A stretch of 64,000 nt of DNA from NCBI GenBank assembly GCA_910579525.1, contig CAJTUK010000001.1:434001-498000 (forward strand), in the 5' to 3' direction. Positions within the stretch are counted from its first letter, which is position 1. Each line of letters begins with the position of its first letter. A program made the position numbers and the translations under genes. Below the pieces are notes generated by a model, which saw only the letters and a list, made by a program, of their open reading frames with translations, was not told the DNA's origin and made no database searches. The stretch comes from an uncultured Christensenella sp. (GTDB lineage: Bacteria > Bacillota > Clostridia > Christensenellales > Borkfalkiaceae). Shown here piece by piece: positions 42,321-50,310 of the stretch.

Positions 42321-43058
42321 ATGAAAATATTTAAAAAAATAATGGGAATATTAAAAAAAATAATAGAAATTCTCTTAATGCTTATGGTGCCGTTTTGCTA
42401 CGGCATAGCACTCTATCTTTTAATTCCCGCCGTCATAGAAGACCCTTCCTACGTCCCTTACTATGTCGGCATAATTTTTTTAACTCCTTTAACCGCATTG
42501 ATATTATTCTACTTTTATTGTTTACTCGGTTTACCGCTCCCTGTATTCAACCGCAAGCCCAAGCCTAAAACTTTTTCCGAAAATTTAGTTATTTGGCTGG
42601 TCATAGTAATTTTCGTCTGCGGACTCGGTTCGGCGTTGCTGTGGTGGGGCTTTTGCGTTGCCGAACGCCTGCACGGAGTTTTGATTGCGTTTGCGATTAT
42701 TGTAACGCTTATTGGCGGAGCAGCTCTCGGCGCGCTGATTTGGCAGATTACCGTTTGCCTGAAAAACAAATTCATACTCAAATACGGAATCGAGACGGAA
42801 GCTACTTTTATAGACTGCGACCTTAAGTTTTCGGTGCATTTCGGCGGCGACCACAGCGGAACCACCGTAAATAAATATAACATAAAATTCAGATATACAG
42901 TCGGAGAAGAGGAAATAACAAAAAAATCGCAATCCATATATACCCGAGAAGAAGCGGATTATTTTAAACAAATCAACAAGTTTTCAGTCAAATACAAAGG
43001 TAAAAGCGCGGTAATTTCACAAATCCCCGAACAAACAAAATCTGATTCATCATTTTAA
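42321..43058 (+). CDS. Membrane protein of unknown function (245 aa), DUF3592-like tail
   Basis: Four predicted helices (around residues 15-37, 45-70, 88-112, 117-142) followed by a soluble domain (ATFIDCDLKFSVHFGG ... KFRYTVGEEEITKKSQSIY ... FSVKYKGKSAVI). That tail resembles the extracytoplasmic domain of DUF3592 proteins, where a beta-rich segment follows membrane helices; the match is by pattern only. GGATAG lies upstream of the ATG. No partner gene suggests its role. Confidence 0.68.
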   Translation: MKIFKKIMGILKKIIEILLMLMVPFCYGIALYLLIPAVIEDPSYVPYYVGIIFLTPLTALILFYFYCLLGLPLPVFNRKPKPKTFSENLVIWLVIVIFVCGLGSALLWWGFCVAERLHGVLIAFAIIVTLIGGAALGALIWQITVCLKNKFILKYGIETEATFIDCDLKFSVHFGGDHSGTTVNKYNIKFRYTVGEEEITKKSQSIYTREEADYFKQINKFSVKYKGKSAVISQIPEQTKSDSSF

Positions 43059-43142
43059 TATAAAAAAGCCCGCGCTAAAAAGCGCACTTCCCATAGGGAA
43101 TAAATAAGCAAAATTTTATAAGCTGTACTTTCAAGCGAGAAC

Positions 43143-43176
43143 AAAAGCTCTCGAACGATATGTTCGAGGGCTTTTT
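43143..43176. terminator. Terminator between convergent genes
   Basis: AAAAGCTCTCGAAC and GTTCGAGGGCTTTTT form a 14-base stem (one G-T pair) around GATAT, with T-run. Confidence 0.8.
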
Positions 43177-43208
43177 ACTACAAACTATTTACAAAGATAA
43201 ATTGAGAT

Positions 43209-43622
43209 TTATAGTTCTATCGTTTCAATCTTAAAATCACAATAATACTCGGCTGTTTTGCCTGTAAATTTCAATACGCAATAATCGGGGTCGGTTACAC
43301 CTTGTTTATAAAACAGCTTGTCGCCAAAGCGCCAATTTTCGTCTTTTGTCGCTTGGTCGGTACAAACCTGCATTTCGCCTATCATTGAAACGCCCTGATA
43401 CTTAAATTTTCCGCGCTTATAAAAATAAATGCACGCTTTATTATTAGCCGAATACTGTTTTATTTTATTTGACGAAGTGTTGGTAGTGAAGTAAATCTCG
43501 TTCCCGTCTATTTTACGAGGGGAAAGCATAGCTCTGATAACAGGATAACCTTGTTCGTTGACAGAGGCAATAAACGCCGTTTTCTGTTCCGATATGAATT
43601 GAAAGATTTGAGTTTTATCCAT
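43209..43622 (-). CDS. Pyridoxamine 5'-phosphate oxidase family protein
   Basis: A 137-residue split-barrel flavoprotein-type protein. It opens with a helix (IFQFISEQKTAFIASVNEQGYPVIRAM) and continues EIYFTTNTSSNKIKQYSANNKACIYFY, the normal order for small PNPOx-like proteins related to general stress protein 26. The substrate is unknown. A GGAGAG site precedes the ATG at good spacing. Confidence 0.87.
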   Translation of the reverse strand: MDKTQIFQFISEQKTAFIASVNEQGYPVIRAMLSPRKIDGNEIYFTTNTSSNKIKQYSANNKACIYFYKRGKFKYQGVSMIGEMQVCTDQATKDENWRFGDKLFYKQGVTDPDYCVLKFTGKTAEYYCDFKIETIEL

Positions 43623-43780
43623 TGTATTTTCTCTCCGTTAAATTACTGTTTATAGTACAATCATTATATCACGAAAAATAAAAGAGCGCAACCCATTGAA
43701 TTTTGCGTACTATATAAAGCATATCTATATCTCACTACGCTACGAGCAGCCAAGTTCGTCAACGAAAATAAGTACAGAAA

Positions 43781-43803
43781 AGGCATAGCCTAACGCTATG
43801 CCT
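43781..43803 (-). terminator. Terminator of the nine-gene AAA+/Hsp70/SNF2 operon
   Basis: AGGCATAG and CTATGCCT form a perfect 8-base stem around a 7-base loop, followed by TTTTCTG on the minus strand, 78 bases beyond the AAA+ gene. Confidence 0.68.
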
Positions 43804-43880
43804 AAATCTTTTTATTTGCGCTTTATTAAATTCCCTATGAAACACACCGTAATCCGCGGGATTTTTTAATTTCTCCGTTT

Positions 43881-45026
43881 TTAAAAATTGTCGTATTCCG
43901 CCAACAGACCCGCGGATATGCTGGGTTTAAGCTTTTTAAAAGCCCGTTCGAACATATCCCTCGTGAGCGGTATGGGCGTGCGCGACTCCGCCTCCTGAAT
44001 GCGTTCGAGCGCAAGTCGGCAAGTCTCCTCGATAATTCCGCAAATATCCGCCGCGGAGTAATACCAGCCCCTTTTCAGCTCGCCGCCTACTTCCGCCATA
44101 CATCTCTTTTCAGTCATATCGAGCACGTCCTCGCAAGTTATACCCGAAAGCTCTATCCCCTTCAACTTGCTCTCTATAATCGCCCGCTTCGCCTTAACGT
44201 CCGGAGGAGTTACGTGCACCCGATGCGAAAACCTCTTAAACCTCAAATATGCGGGGTCTATAACGTCGGGGCGGTTTGTCGCCGCTATTATAATGCGCTT
44301 CGAACCGTTAACGCCGAATCCGTTAATGCGTTGCAACAGTTCGGTTGTAACGGCGGCCTTATAGTCCTTGGTGTCGCTCGTACGCTTCGAAAATATCGAT
44401 TCGCACTCGTCCACGAAGAGTATCGCGCCGTCGGGGCAGGCGTCTATTTCGTCGAATATCTGCCTTACGGCCGCCTCCGACTCGCCCACGTAAGATTTAA
44501 ATATATCCGCGGGGGTTATCACGAACAGAGGCAGTTTTAAAGCGTTTGCTATGGCTTCGGCAAACATAGTTTTACCCGTACCGGGCGCGCCGTACATCAG
44601 CATACCCAGCCCGCCCTCTATCTTGTAATACTCAATAATATCCGGATTCTGCGCAATAAATATAAAACTCTTTACAATCTTTTTAACTTCTTCCAGCCCC
44701 TTTACGTCCTCAAAGGTGGTGTCGGGGATTTTTCCCGTAATCGCCGAACCGTATTCCGCGGCGCGATCCGAAAGTTTTTTTGCGTCGGCTCTGTACTTTT
44801 CCGTCTTTTCGTTATCCGTATGTCGGGTCGAAAGTTTTTGCGCAAGTTGCGAGGCGCGCAAATACTCTGTGCGAAGTTTCTGCTTGTCCTCGCCGCTCAA
44901 ATCGCGCTTGTCCTTTCTTCCGTTTAAAATTTTCCTTATACCGTCAACGGTCTGCGCGTATTGCGCTTCGAGCTCTTCAACCGACTGCCCGTCGCGAGCG
45001 GCGCCCTTTTTACCTAAACCGGACAT
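43881..45026 (-). CDS. AAA+ ATPase of the Vps4/katanin-like classical clade with MIT-like N-terminal bundle
   Basis: A 381-residue protein-remodelling ATPase, last gene of a nine-gene operon. Residues about 14-97 are predicted as three helices with Ala/Leu/Tyr heptads (SVEELEAQYAQTVDGI ..., EYLRASQLAQKL, KYRADAKKLSDRAAEYGSAI), resembling the MIT domain that Vps4 uses to bind ESCRT-III tails; this is pattern recognition, not a search result. The AAA core has Walker A GAPGTGKT (146-153), pore loop KSYVGES (177-183), Walker B ILFVDE (202-207), sensor 1 IIAATNRPD (Asn251) and arginine-finger region FKRFSHRVHV. There is no protease domain and no membrane helix, so it is not FtsH. A single AAA ring acting on the coiled-coil proteins encoded beside it is the likely role. 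Confidence 0.88.
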   Translation of the reverse strand: MSGLGKKGAARDGQSVEELEAQYAQTVDGIRKILNGRKDKRDLSGEDKQKLRTEYLRASQLAQKLSTRHTDNEKTEKYRADAKKLSDRAAEYGSAITGKIPDTTFEDVKGLEEVKKIVKSFIFIAQNPDIIEYYKIEGGLGMLMYGAPGTGKTMFAEAIANALKLPLFVITPADIFKSYVGESEAAVRQIFDEIDACPDGAILFVDECESIFSKRTSDTKDYKAAVTTELLQRINGFGVNGSKRIIIAATNRPDVIDPAYLRFKRFSHRVHVTPPDVKAKRAIIESKLKGIELSGITCEDVLDMTEKRCMAEVGGELKRGWYYSAADICGIIEETCRLALERIQEAESRTPIPLTRDMFERAFKKLKPSISAGLLAEYDNF

Positions 45027-45036
45027 AATTCACCTC

Positions 45037-45795
45037 TTAAATATCGCTTATATCCACGGTGCCGTCGCCGCTCTTTGCAGCCGGCGCCGAAGGAGCCGTT
45101 CCTGCCGCGGGCGCGGGCGCGCCCTCATCGCCGCTCTCCGACTTTGCGCGAACGATTTCGTCAACCAACGCTTCCGCCGCCGAGGGCTTGCTTCCTGCCG
45201 AAGGATTACGCTTGATTTCGCGTTTTTTCTGTTTTTCGGCGTTCTTCTGCATCATAATCTGCATTTTGATACTCGATTTTTGAAGCGAGTTGACGATTGC
45301 CTGCGCCATTTCCTGATTGCCTACCAGCGTGTCGCAAATCTGCTTCATACGTCCCGCGTTGTTGCGAATTGCGCGCTGTAACTTTCTTTTGCGCTTCCAC
45401 CTCTCGAAAAATCCGTGTTTCACGGAAAGGGTGCTCTCTATCTGGAATTCGTTGGTCTGCAAAATATCGTCCATGCAACCAATCGCCTCGGTTATGCACC
45501 CCATCGCCGTGCCCACGTCGTTTGTGAGGTTTATAGCGTCCTCCATCTGCAAAGCCACGTCAAGAAACGTAATCATTATCTGCGAACGGTAATCGTCTTT
45601 ACCGTATTTTATAATAAACTCCGCCGCGCGGTTTGCCAGTTTCTCTTTCTTGTTCTTAAAATTGTTTTTAGAAGCCTCTATCGCCTTTTCGCGGCGCTTT
45701 TCTTCCTGACGGCGTCTCACGTCGTTAAGTTTCGCGTTGATAATCTCTTCCTCCGCGTCAACGGGGTCAAGCTGCTTCTGTTCGCTCTTTGCCAT
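45037..45795 (-). CDS. Basic coiled-coil protein with disordered linker and short C-terminal motif; ESCRT-III-like candidate
   Basis: A 252-residue protein. Residues 15-70 are strongly basic and helical, 70-190 form further long helices (ITFLDVALQMEDAINLTNDVG ... KRKRKLQRAIRNNAGRMKQICDTLVGNQ), then comes an Ala/Pro-rich flexible linker (APAPAAGTAPSAPAA) and a terminal peptide GDGTVDISDI. A basic helical core followed by a flexible linker and a terminal peptide is the layout of ESCRT-III proteins, and the next gene (10 bases on) is a Vps4-like ATPase. No direct family match is claimed. The segment KQICDTL recurs as KHICDTL in the large coiled-coil protein of the same operon. It is 47 bases after the metallopeptidase gene. 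Confidence 0.75.
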   Translation of the reverse strand: MAKSEQKQLDPVDAEEEIINAKLNDVRRRQEEKRREKAIEASKNNFKNKKEKLANRAAEFIIKYGKDDYRSQIMITFLDVALQMEDAINLTNDVGTAMGCITEAIGCMDDILQTNEFQIESTLSVKHGFFERWKRKRKLQRAIRNNAGRMKQICDTLVGNQEMAQAIVNSLQKSSIKMQIMMQKNAEKQKKREIKRNPSAGSKPSAAEALVDEIVRAKSESGDEGAPAPAAGTAPSAPAAKSGDGTVDISDI

Positions 45796-45842
45796 TTTTA
45801 TTTCCTCCTGTATAATTCAAATGACCTTGATTTTTAATATAT

Positions 45843-47711
45843 TCAACCCAAAACGGCGCTTTTGCACTCCGCGCACGCTTCGGCGCAATCCTGTTCGAAA
45901 GCCTTCGCGTCGGCCTCAACTATATGCACCTTATACATATCCGAACCCGTATCGGAGTCGTAAACGTTGTTTGCCAAAGCCCACCTTTCTACCCGTCCGC
46001 GGGTTATGCCGAAGTTATCGTAATACCACTCCGACCAGCCTCCCTTGCGCAGTTTGAACTGCATGGCATGGAAACACTCGTGCACGAGACTCCCGCGCAA
46101 CCACGCCGTATTTTTGCAATCCTGATACCTGAACAAAATCAGCTTATCCCCGCCGCAGCACAGCCCTCCCGCCGTGGGATTGTCTAACGCGTCTCTCACC
46201 TCGACGTCAGGCACCGTTTCCAGTCGCATAATCCTGAATATTAGTCTTACGGCGAGTTTTATATTGCTCTCCAACTCCCCGCGAGAAAGTTCCGCGCACT
46301 TTTCCGCAAAATACGCGGCAATTAGTCCGCACTTCGCAAACGACGACCTCCCGCAAGCAAACACCCTGTCCACCGCTTCGTAATCAGCGGCAGGCACGTC
46401 GCTCAAATCACAGCCGTCGGCAATCTGCTCCCTTTTGCCGCCCGCTTTCCAGCCGCCCCAGCCCGAATCTATAAACAGGTGCGACGAAGTCAGCACGGCA
46501 AGGTATTTCAGCGCGGCGGGCTCGTTATCCTTCGATATCCTCTCGCCCGTATACTTCCAGTTTTCGCCCGCGACAAACGCGGAAACAACCTTATTAAGCC
46601 CTATAAACCCCATAAAGGGCATCGACTTCAAAACTCCGTAATCCGCGGCGCCGCTTATTATCTTTTTAGTCTCAAGCTCCGCGCATACGTCGCCGAACGC
46701 GGGCACCGTAATATAGCTTTTGCAAACGTCCGAAGGCGCCAACCTGTCGTCGGCAACTGCTACGGACATACATTCGGAATACTCCTTTCCGTCTCCGTTA
46801 TCGTCCAAAATAAACGTACGCGCGCCCTTTTTGCCGGCCAGCATAGCGTTTTTGAACAGTCTGAGCCGCTTCCTTTCGCCGAGTTTTGCACCGTTCACAA
46901 TCAGCACGGACTCCTTTTTATTTGCCAGCAACGCGAATATTCCGTCCGAAAAATCCTCTCTCTCGCTCTCCAACGCCGTAGCGTCTATTTCGCGCAAACG
47001 CCTGTCTTCCGACTGCCGCGTAGCATACAACCTCGCCTCTTCTATAAACGGAGTGCTTATAACAACGGTGTCGGCTTGCGTGCCGTCCCTGTCGTTCAAA
47101 GGAAAATATTCGTATAACAAATACTTTTCCGAAACATATTTTAAAACTTTTGCCGTCTTTTCTTCCAGCCCCGCCGCACGTCTTTCGTCCGCGCGTTTAA
47201 GCAGTTTGTCAAACTCTTTTACAAGCGTTTCACCCGCGGGAATAAAATTGATTTCCCCGCCGAAAGGCGAAGTCACCCCGCCCGCGCGGCTTTTAGCCTT
47301 TTCTATCTTCTCAACCGCCGCTTCGCCGAGCTCCTCCCCCGAAGAGAGCGCAAGCCTCGTTTCGCGTATGAGTTTAAGGTACGGAGCGAATACGTTTAAA
47401 AACTTTTCCGCGCTTTTCATTAATGCGCAGGTCTTTTTATATCCCTTTTTCTCCGCCGCGGCGTACTCCGTAGAAATATAATCCGCAAGTTCCGCGCCCG
47501 CTTTTTCGTCTAAATTTTTAACATGCTCCGCAAGGCGAAATTTGATATAAAGCCTGCAATACAGCGCTTCTGCGTTTTCGGCGTTCTCTTTATTTAGCAT
47601 ACCGCCGTCCAAAAGCCCGCCTAAATCTTTAAGCCCGCCCTTGAGTTCGGCAGTGTCGACGGAGAGGTGATATGCCGTATTGATTCTCTCTAAATCTTCC
47701 GCAAAACTCAT
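45843..47711 (-). CDS. HExxH metallopeptidase-like protein of the nine-gene operon
   Basis: A 622-residue cytosolic protein without a signal peptide. The C-terminal domain contains SLVHECFHAMQFKLRKGG, a zincin HExxH site (His544, Glu545, His548), and about 55 residues on IVEADAKAFEQDC, where the Glu could be the third zinc ligand. The first about 200 residues are helical. The middle (about 210-420) is mixed alpha/beta with ADTVVISTPF, SVLIVNGAKLG and RTFILDDNGDGK strands, resembling a Rossmann-like or Toprim-like fold but unassigned. Its ATG overlaps the upstream stop by one base (TAATG). It may process or inactivate a partner of the coiled-coil/AAA+ complex. Confidence 0.8.
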   Translation of the reverse strand: MSFAEDLERINTAYHLSVDTAELKGGLKDLGGLLDGGMLNKENAENAEALYCRLYIKFRLAEHVKNLDEKAGAELADYISTEYAAAEKKGYKKTCALMKSAEKFLNVFAPYLKLIRETRLALSSGEELGEAAVEKIEKAKSRAGGVTSPFGGEINFIPAGETLVKEFDKLLKRADERRAAGLEEKTAKVLKYVSEKYLLYEYFPLNDRDGTQADTVVISTPFIEEARLYATRQSEDRRLREIDATALESEREDFSDGIFALLANKKESVLIVNGAKLGERKRLRLFKNAMLAGKKGARTFILDDNGDGKEYSECMSVAVADDRLAPSDVCKSYITVPAFGDVCAELETKKIISGAADYGVLKSMPFMGFIGLNKVVSAFVAGENWKYTGERISKDNEPAALKYLAVLTSSHLFIDSGWGGWKAGGKREQIADGCDLSDVPAADYEAVDRVFACGRSSFAKCGLIAAYFAEKCAELSRGELESNIKLAVRLIFRIMRLETVPDVEVRDALDNPTAGGLCCGGDKLILFRYQDCKNTAWLRGSLVHECFHAMQFKLRKGGWSEWYYDNFGITRGRVERWALANNVYDSDTGSDMYKVHIVEADAKAFEQDCAEACAECKSAVLG

Positions 47712-49189
47712 TATTTATCGTCGTCGCCCAGCGCTATGCGCCTTATTTCGTCCGTTTCCGTCTTTTCTTCCACGGGCGTTTCCTCGCCGACGTCCTTCAA
47801 AAGTTCCGCAAGCTCCGCGTCGAGCCCGTTAACCGTTTCAACCTTTTCGCCGAGGTCTTCCTCAATATAATCCTCTTCGAGTATAGAAGTGGTGATTTCG
47901 TCCTCGTCGTCGAGCGCTCTCGCCCCCTCCATAAACGACTGCCGCAAATTGTCCACGCGCACGCGGATTTGCAAAATACTCTCGCGCGCTTCTTCCATAT
48001 CCGCGTTTCTGCCCGTCATAACCCCGACGAGCGCGTTAAAATCCACGTGACGGATAACCTTTGCAAGGAACACAAGGTCGCTCTTGTTGTCCGTCAAAGT
48101 GTCGCAAATGTGTTTAATGTGCAGGGCTATTTCGCGGCGGTTTCTTATATCCTTTTCCTTTCTCGTCAGTCTGCCGTTGCCTTCGAGCGATTTAATCTCG
48201 CTCTCCACGCTCTCCGCTTCCTGTCTCACTTCCGCTATCGCGCGGTTCGCCTTTACCGCATCGCCCGTATTTTTGAATTCTACCGCTATATCCCGCTTTT
48301 TCTTTTCGAACTCGGCAAGCTTCCCTTTAAGCTCCGAAACTTTCGCCTTGTCCGCGTTGAGTTCATCGCGCATCTTTTCCACTTCGGCAAGTCTCGTCTG
48401 TATTCTCGCGTTAAACACGCTCAACGTTTCCAGCCCGCCGCGGCTCTCCGCTATTACCGAAAGTTCGTCTTTTACGTAAGAGGGCGCCTCTTTTAATTTG
48501 TCTTTCTTGTTGGGCGCAACCGCAACCTTAGCCCACTCGCTCACCAAAGCCTTCGCCTCGTCGAGTTTTTTAAGCGAACGCCCCGTGAGCATAAACCTCG
48601 CCGCGTCCTCACGCCATAATTTTATAAGCTCTATTACTTTTTCCGCAGTCTCGCCGGCAACGTTACTTCCTACTTCCAACACGCCGGCAAGTTCCAGAGC
48701 CAGCTCGCCCAGCTTCGCCTTGCTCGTTTCGAGGTACTCTATTTGTCTCGCGTCTACCGTAGAAAAGATTTCGCCTTCGGCATGCATCGAGATTATAGTG
48801 TCTATCGCCTCCGCCGAAGAAGCCACGTATTCGCTCAACCCTTTACGAGCGTCTACTCTGACGGGATAAGCGCTTTCGCGCACCGTTTCGAGTATTTTGT
48901 TGCGTTGCGCGTCCATTTTCGAAAGCTCTCTCACGTCGCCGTTTTTCACTCCCGTTAGATTGGTCACTATGTCCGAAAGTTTGTCAATCGCGCTTTTCAA
49001 CTGATTGTCGAACCCCGCGTTCAACCCCATAAAGCAAAGGCGCTCCATATCAATAATCGCCTTTTCGGCAAGCGCCTGCGGCCCCTCGAAAAATCCGTGC
49101 GTTGACAAAAAAGTCACGTTAAAGTTTTTGTTAAGGGATATCCCGTTTTTGGTAGCAACCGAAATAACGTTGTCTATCTTTCTGTTCAT
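47711..49189 (-). CDS. Long coiled-coil protein of the nine-gene operon
   Basis: A 492-residue almost entirely helical protein with no membrane segment. A central coiled coil (about residues 255-350) reads RLAEVEKMRDELNADKAKVSELKGK and onward. The C-terminal region (about 440-492) is acidic and probably flexible (DEDEITTSILEEDYIEEDLGEK). A segment KHICDTLTDNKSD near residue 368 resembles KQICDTLVGNQE of the smaller coiled-coil protein, hinting at common ancestry or a shared binding surface. The upstream open frame to 49330 (Arg-rich) is rejected: GGAGAG lies just before the ATG at 49189, and that ATG overlaps the previous stop as TAATG. The C-terminal acidic tail is a plausible partner of the AAA+ MIT-like domain; inference only. 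Confidence 0.78.
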   Translation of the reverse strand: MNRKIDNVISVATKNGISLNKNFNVTFLSTHGFFEGPQALAEKAIIDMERLCFMGLNAGFDNQLKSAIDKLSDIVTNLTGVKNGDVRELSKMDAQRNKILETVRESAYPVRVDARKGLSEYVASSAEAIDTIISMHAEGEIFSTVDARQIEYLETSKAKLGELALELAGVLEVGSNVAGETAEKVIELIKLWREDAARFMLTGRSLKKLDEAKALVSEWAKVAVAPNKKDKLKEAPSYVKDELSVIAESRGGLETLSVFNARIQTRLAEVEKMRDELNADKAKVSELKGKLAEFEKKKRDIAVEFKNTGDAVKANRAIAEVRQEAESVESEIKSLEGNGRLTRKEKDIRNRREIALHIKHICDTLTDNKSDLVFLAKVIRHVDFNALVGVMTGRNADMEEARESILQIRVRVDNLRQSFMEGARALDDEDEITTSILEEDYIEEDLGEKVETVNGLDAELAELLKDVGEETPVEEKTETDEIRRIALGDDDK

Positions 49190-50310
49190 TATTTCTCTCC
49201 TCTTTCTACGTTTTTCTTTACGGTTTTTATCAGGTCGCCCAGCGCGTGAGACGCGCTCTCCGCCCTCGCCTTGTGGGCGATGATATCGTCGTCGCAAAAT
49301 ACGTACTCGAATACATCCTGCCCCCCGCATATTATCGAAATAAGCTCGTTCACACGCGCAAAATCCGTAACGGCGTCGCCCTTTTCGAGCGATTTTCTTA
49401 TCGCGTTCACCTTCCCGCCCGAAAGCTGGTGTTTGCCGTTTTGATTAAAGAAATACAAAACGTAATTGCCGCCGTACTCTCCCAAATCGCGCTCCGTCTT
49501 AATGGCGCGGGGCACGCCCGTACTAATATCAATCAAATAAATATTCACCTTTTCGGCTATGCGCAAAAGTTTGAATTTCCCTTGGTTTTTCGCTTGTTCC
49601 CTCACGGAAGCGAGAGCCGTGAATTCCTCGCCGTCTACGGCTATCAGTCCGAACAGCGGCGGGCGGTCCTTCGAAAAACAGCTCTGCAAAATTTCCAGAA
49701 TCTTCGCCGCGCGGTCGTTGTTCTGCGCGGTGTATTCGAATTCGGCGCTGCCCTCGCAAAGTCCCGCTTCCTTTAAGGCGTTAAACTCGGTCACGTACTG
49801 ATATCTCTCGTGCCTGCGCATCTTTTCCGGGGCGTTTTTAAGCAGATTGAGGTACAGCCTCGCCGCGCACCTCTTTATCTTTATCCCGCCGTGCGAGTAC
49901 TCGCCGTCGGAATTTGCCCCCCGCATATCGTTGATTTTACCCCCCCAAACGGCACGGTAATACTCATAAGCCTGCTTAAACGCTTCCGCCTCGTCTATGG
50001 GGAAATATCCCGTATCGTAAAGATACCCCAGCCGAAGCATTGCCTTGGGGTTGCCCGACTGCGCCGCCTCTTTACACGTCTCTATGGCGTCGGTCAAAAG
50101 TTTCAAATATTCCTTCTTGTCCGCGGCGGGCGTTTTCAAAGCCCGCATGTAGCACGCCTCCGAGGTCTTAAAAACCGCCTCGTTCTCGTCGGTTACGTTG
50201 AGTTTTATTTTCGCAAGCGCCAAAACCTCGCGGCAGCAAGGGCACACCCATTCGCCGTTATAAAGTTCCAAAGGTCTGTCAAACGACTTTTTACACTTCT
50301 CGCATTCCAT
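49189..50310 (-). CDS. Zinc-ribbon plus Sel1-like repeat protein of the nine-gene operon
   Basis: A 373-residue cytosolic protein. The N-terminal 30 residues form a treble-clef or zinc ribbon (CEKC at 3-6, CPCC at 23-26). Two Sel1/TPR-like helical repeats follow (AAQSGNPKAMLRLGYLYDTGYF, AEAFKQAYEYYRAVW, and CAARLYLNLLKNAPE). The C-terminal half (from about 220) is alpha/beta with PPLFGLIAVDGEEFTAL and YVLYFFNQNGKHQLSGGKV. Such proteins are usually adaptors. The ATG directly follows the upstream stop (TAAATG). Confidence 0.78.
   Translation of the reverse strand: MECEKCKKSFDRPLELYNGEWVCPCCREVLALAKIKLNVTDENEAVFKTSEACYMRALKTPAADKKEYLKLLTDAIETCKEAAQSGNPKAMLRLGYLYDTGYFPIDEAEAFKQAYEYYRAVWGGKINDMRGANSDGEYSHGGIKIKRCAARLYLNLLKNAPEKMRRHERYQYVTEFNALKEAGLCEGSAEFEYTAQNNDRAAKILEILQSCFSKDRPPLFGLIAVDGEEFTALASVREQAKNQGKFKLLRIAEKVNIYLIDISTGVPRAIKTERDLGEYGGNYVLYFFNQNGKHQLSGGKVNAIRKSLEKGDAVTDFARVNELISIICGGQDVFEYVFCDDDIIAHKARAESASHALGDLIKTVKKNVERGEK

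Noticed and set aside
49190..49330. Arg-rich N-terminal extension of the long coiled-coil protein
   Set aside because: It lies fully inside the previous gene, and TAATG coupling with GGAGAG supports the shorter start.
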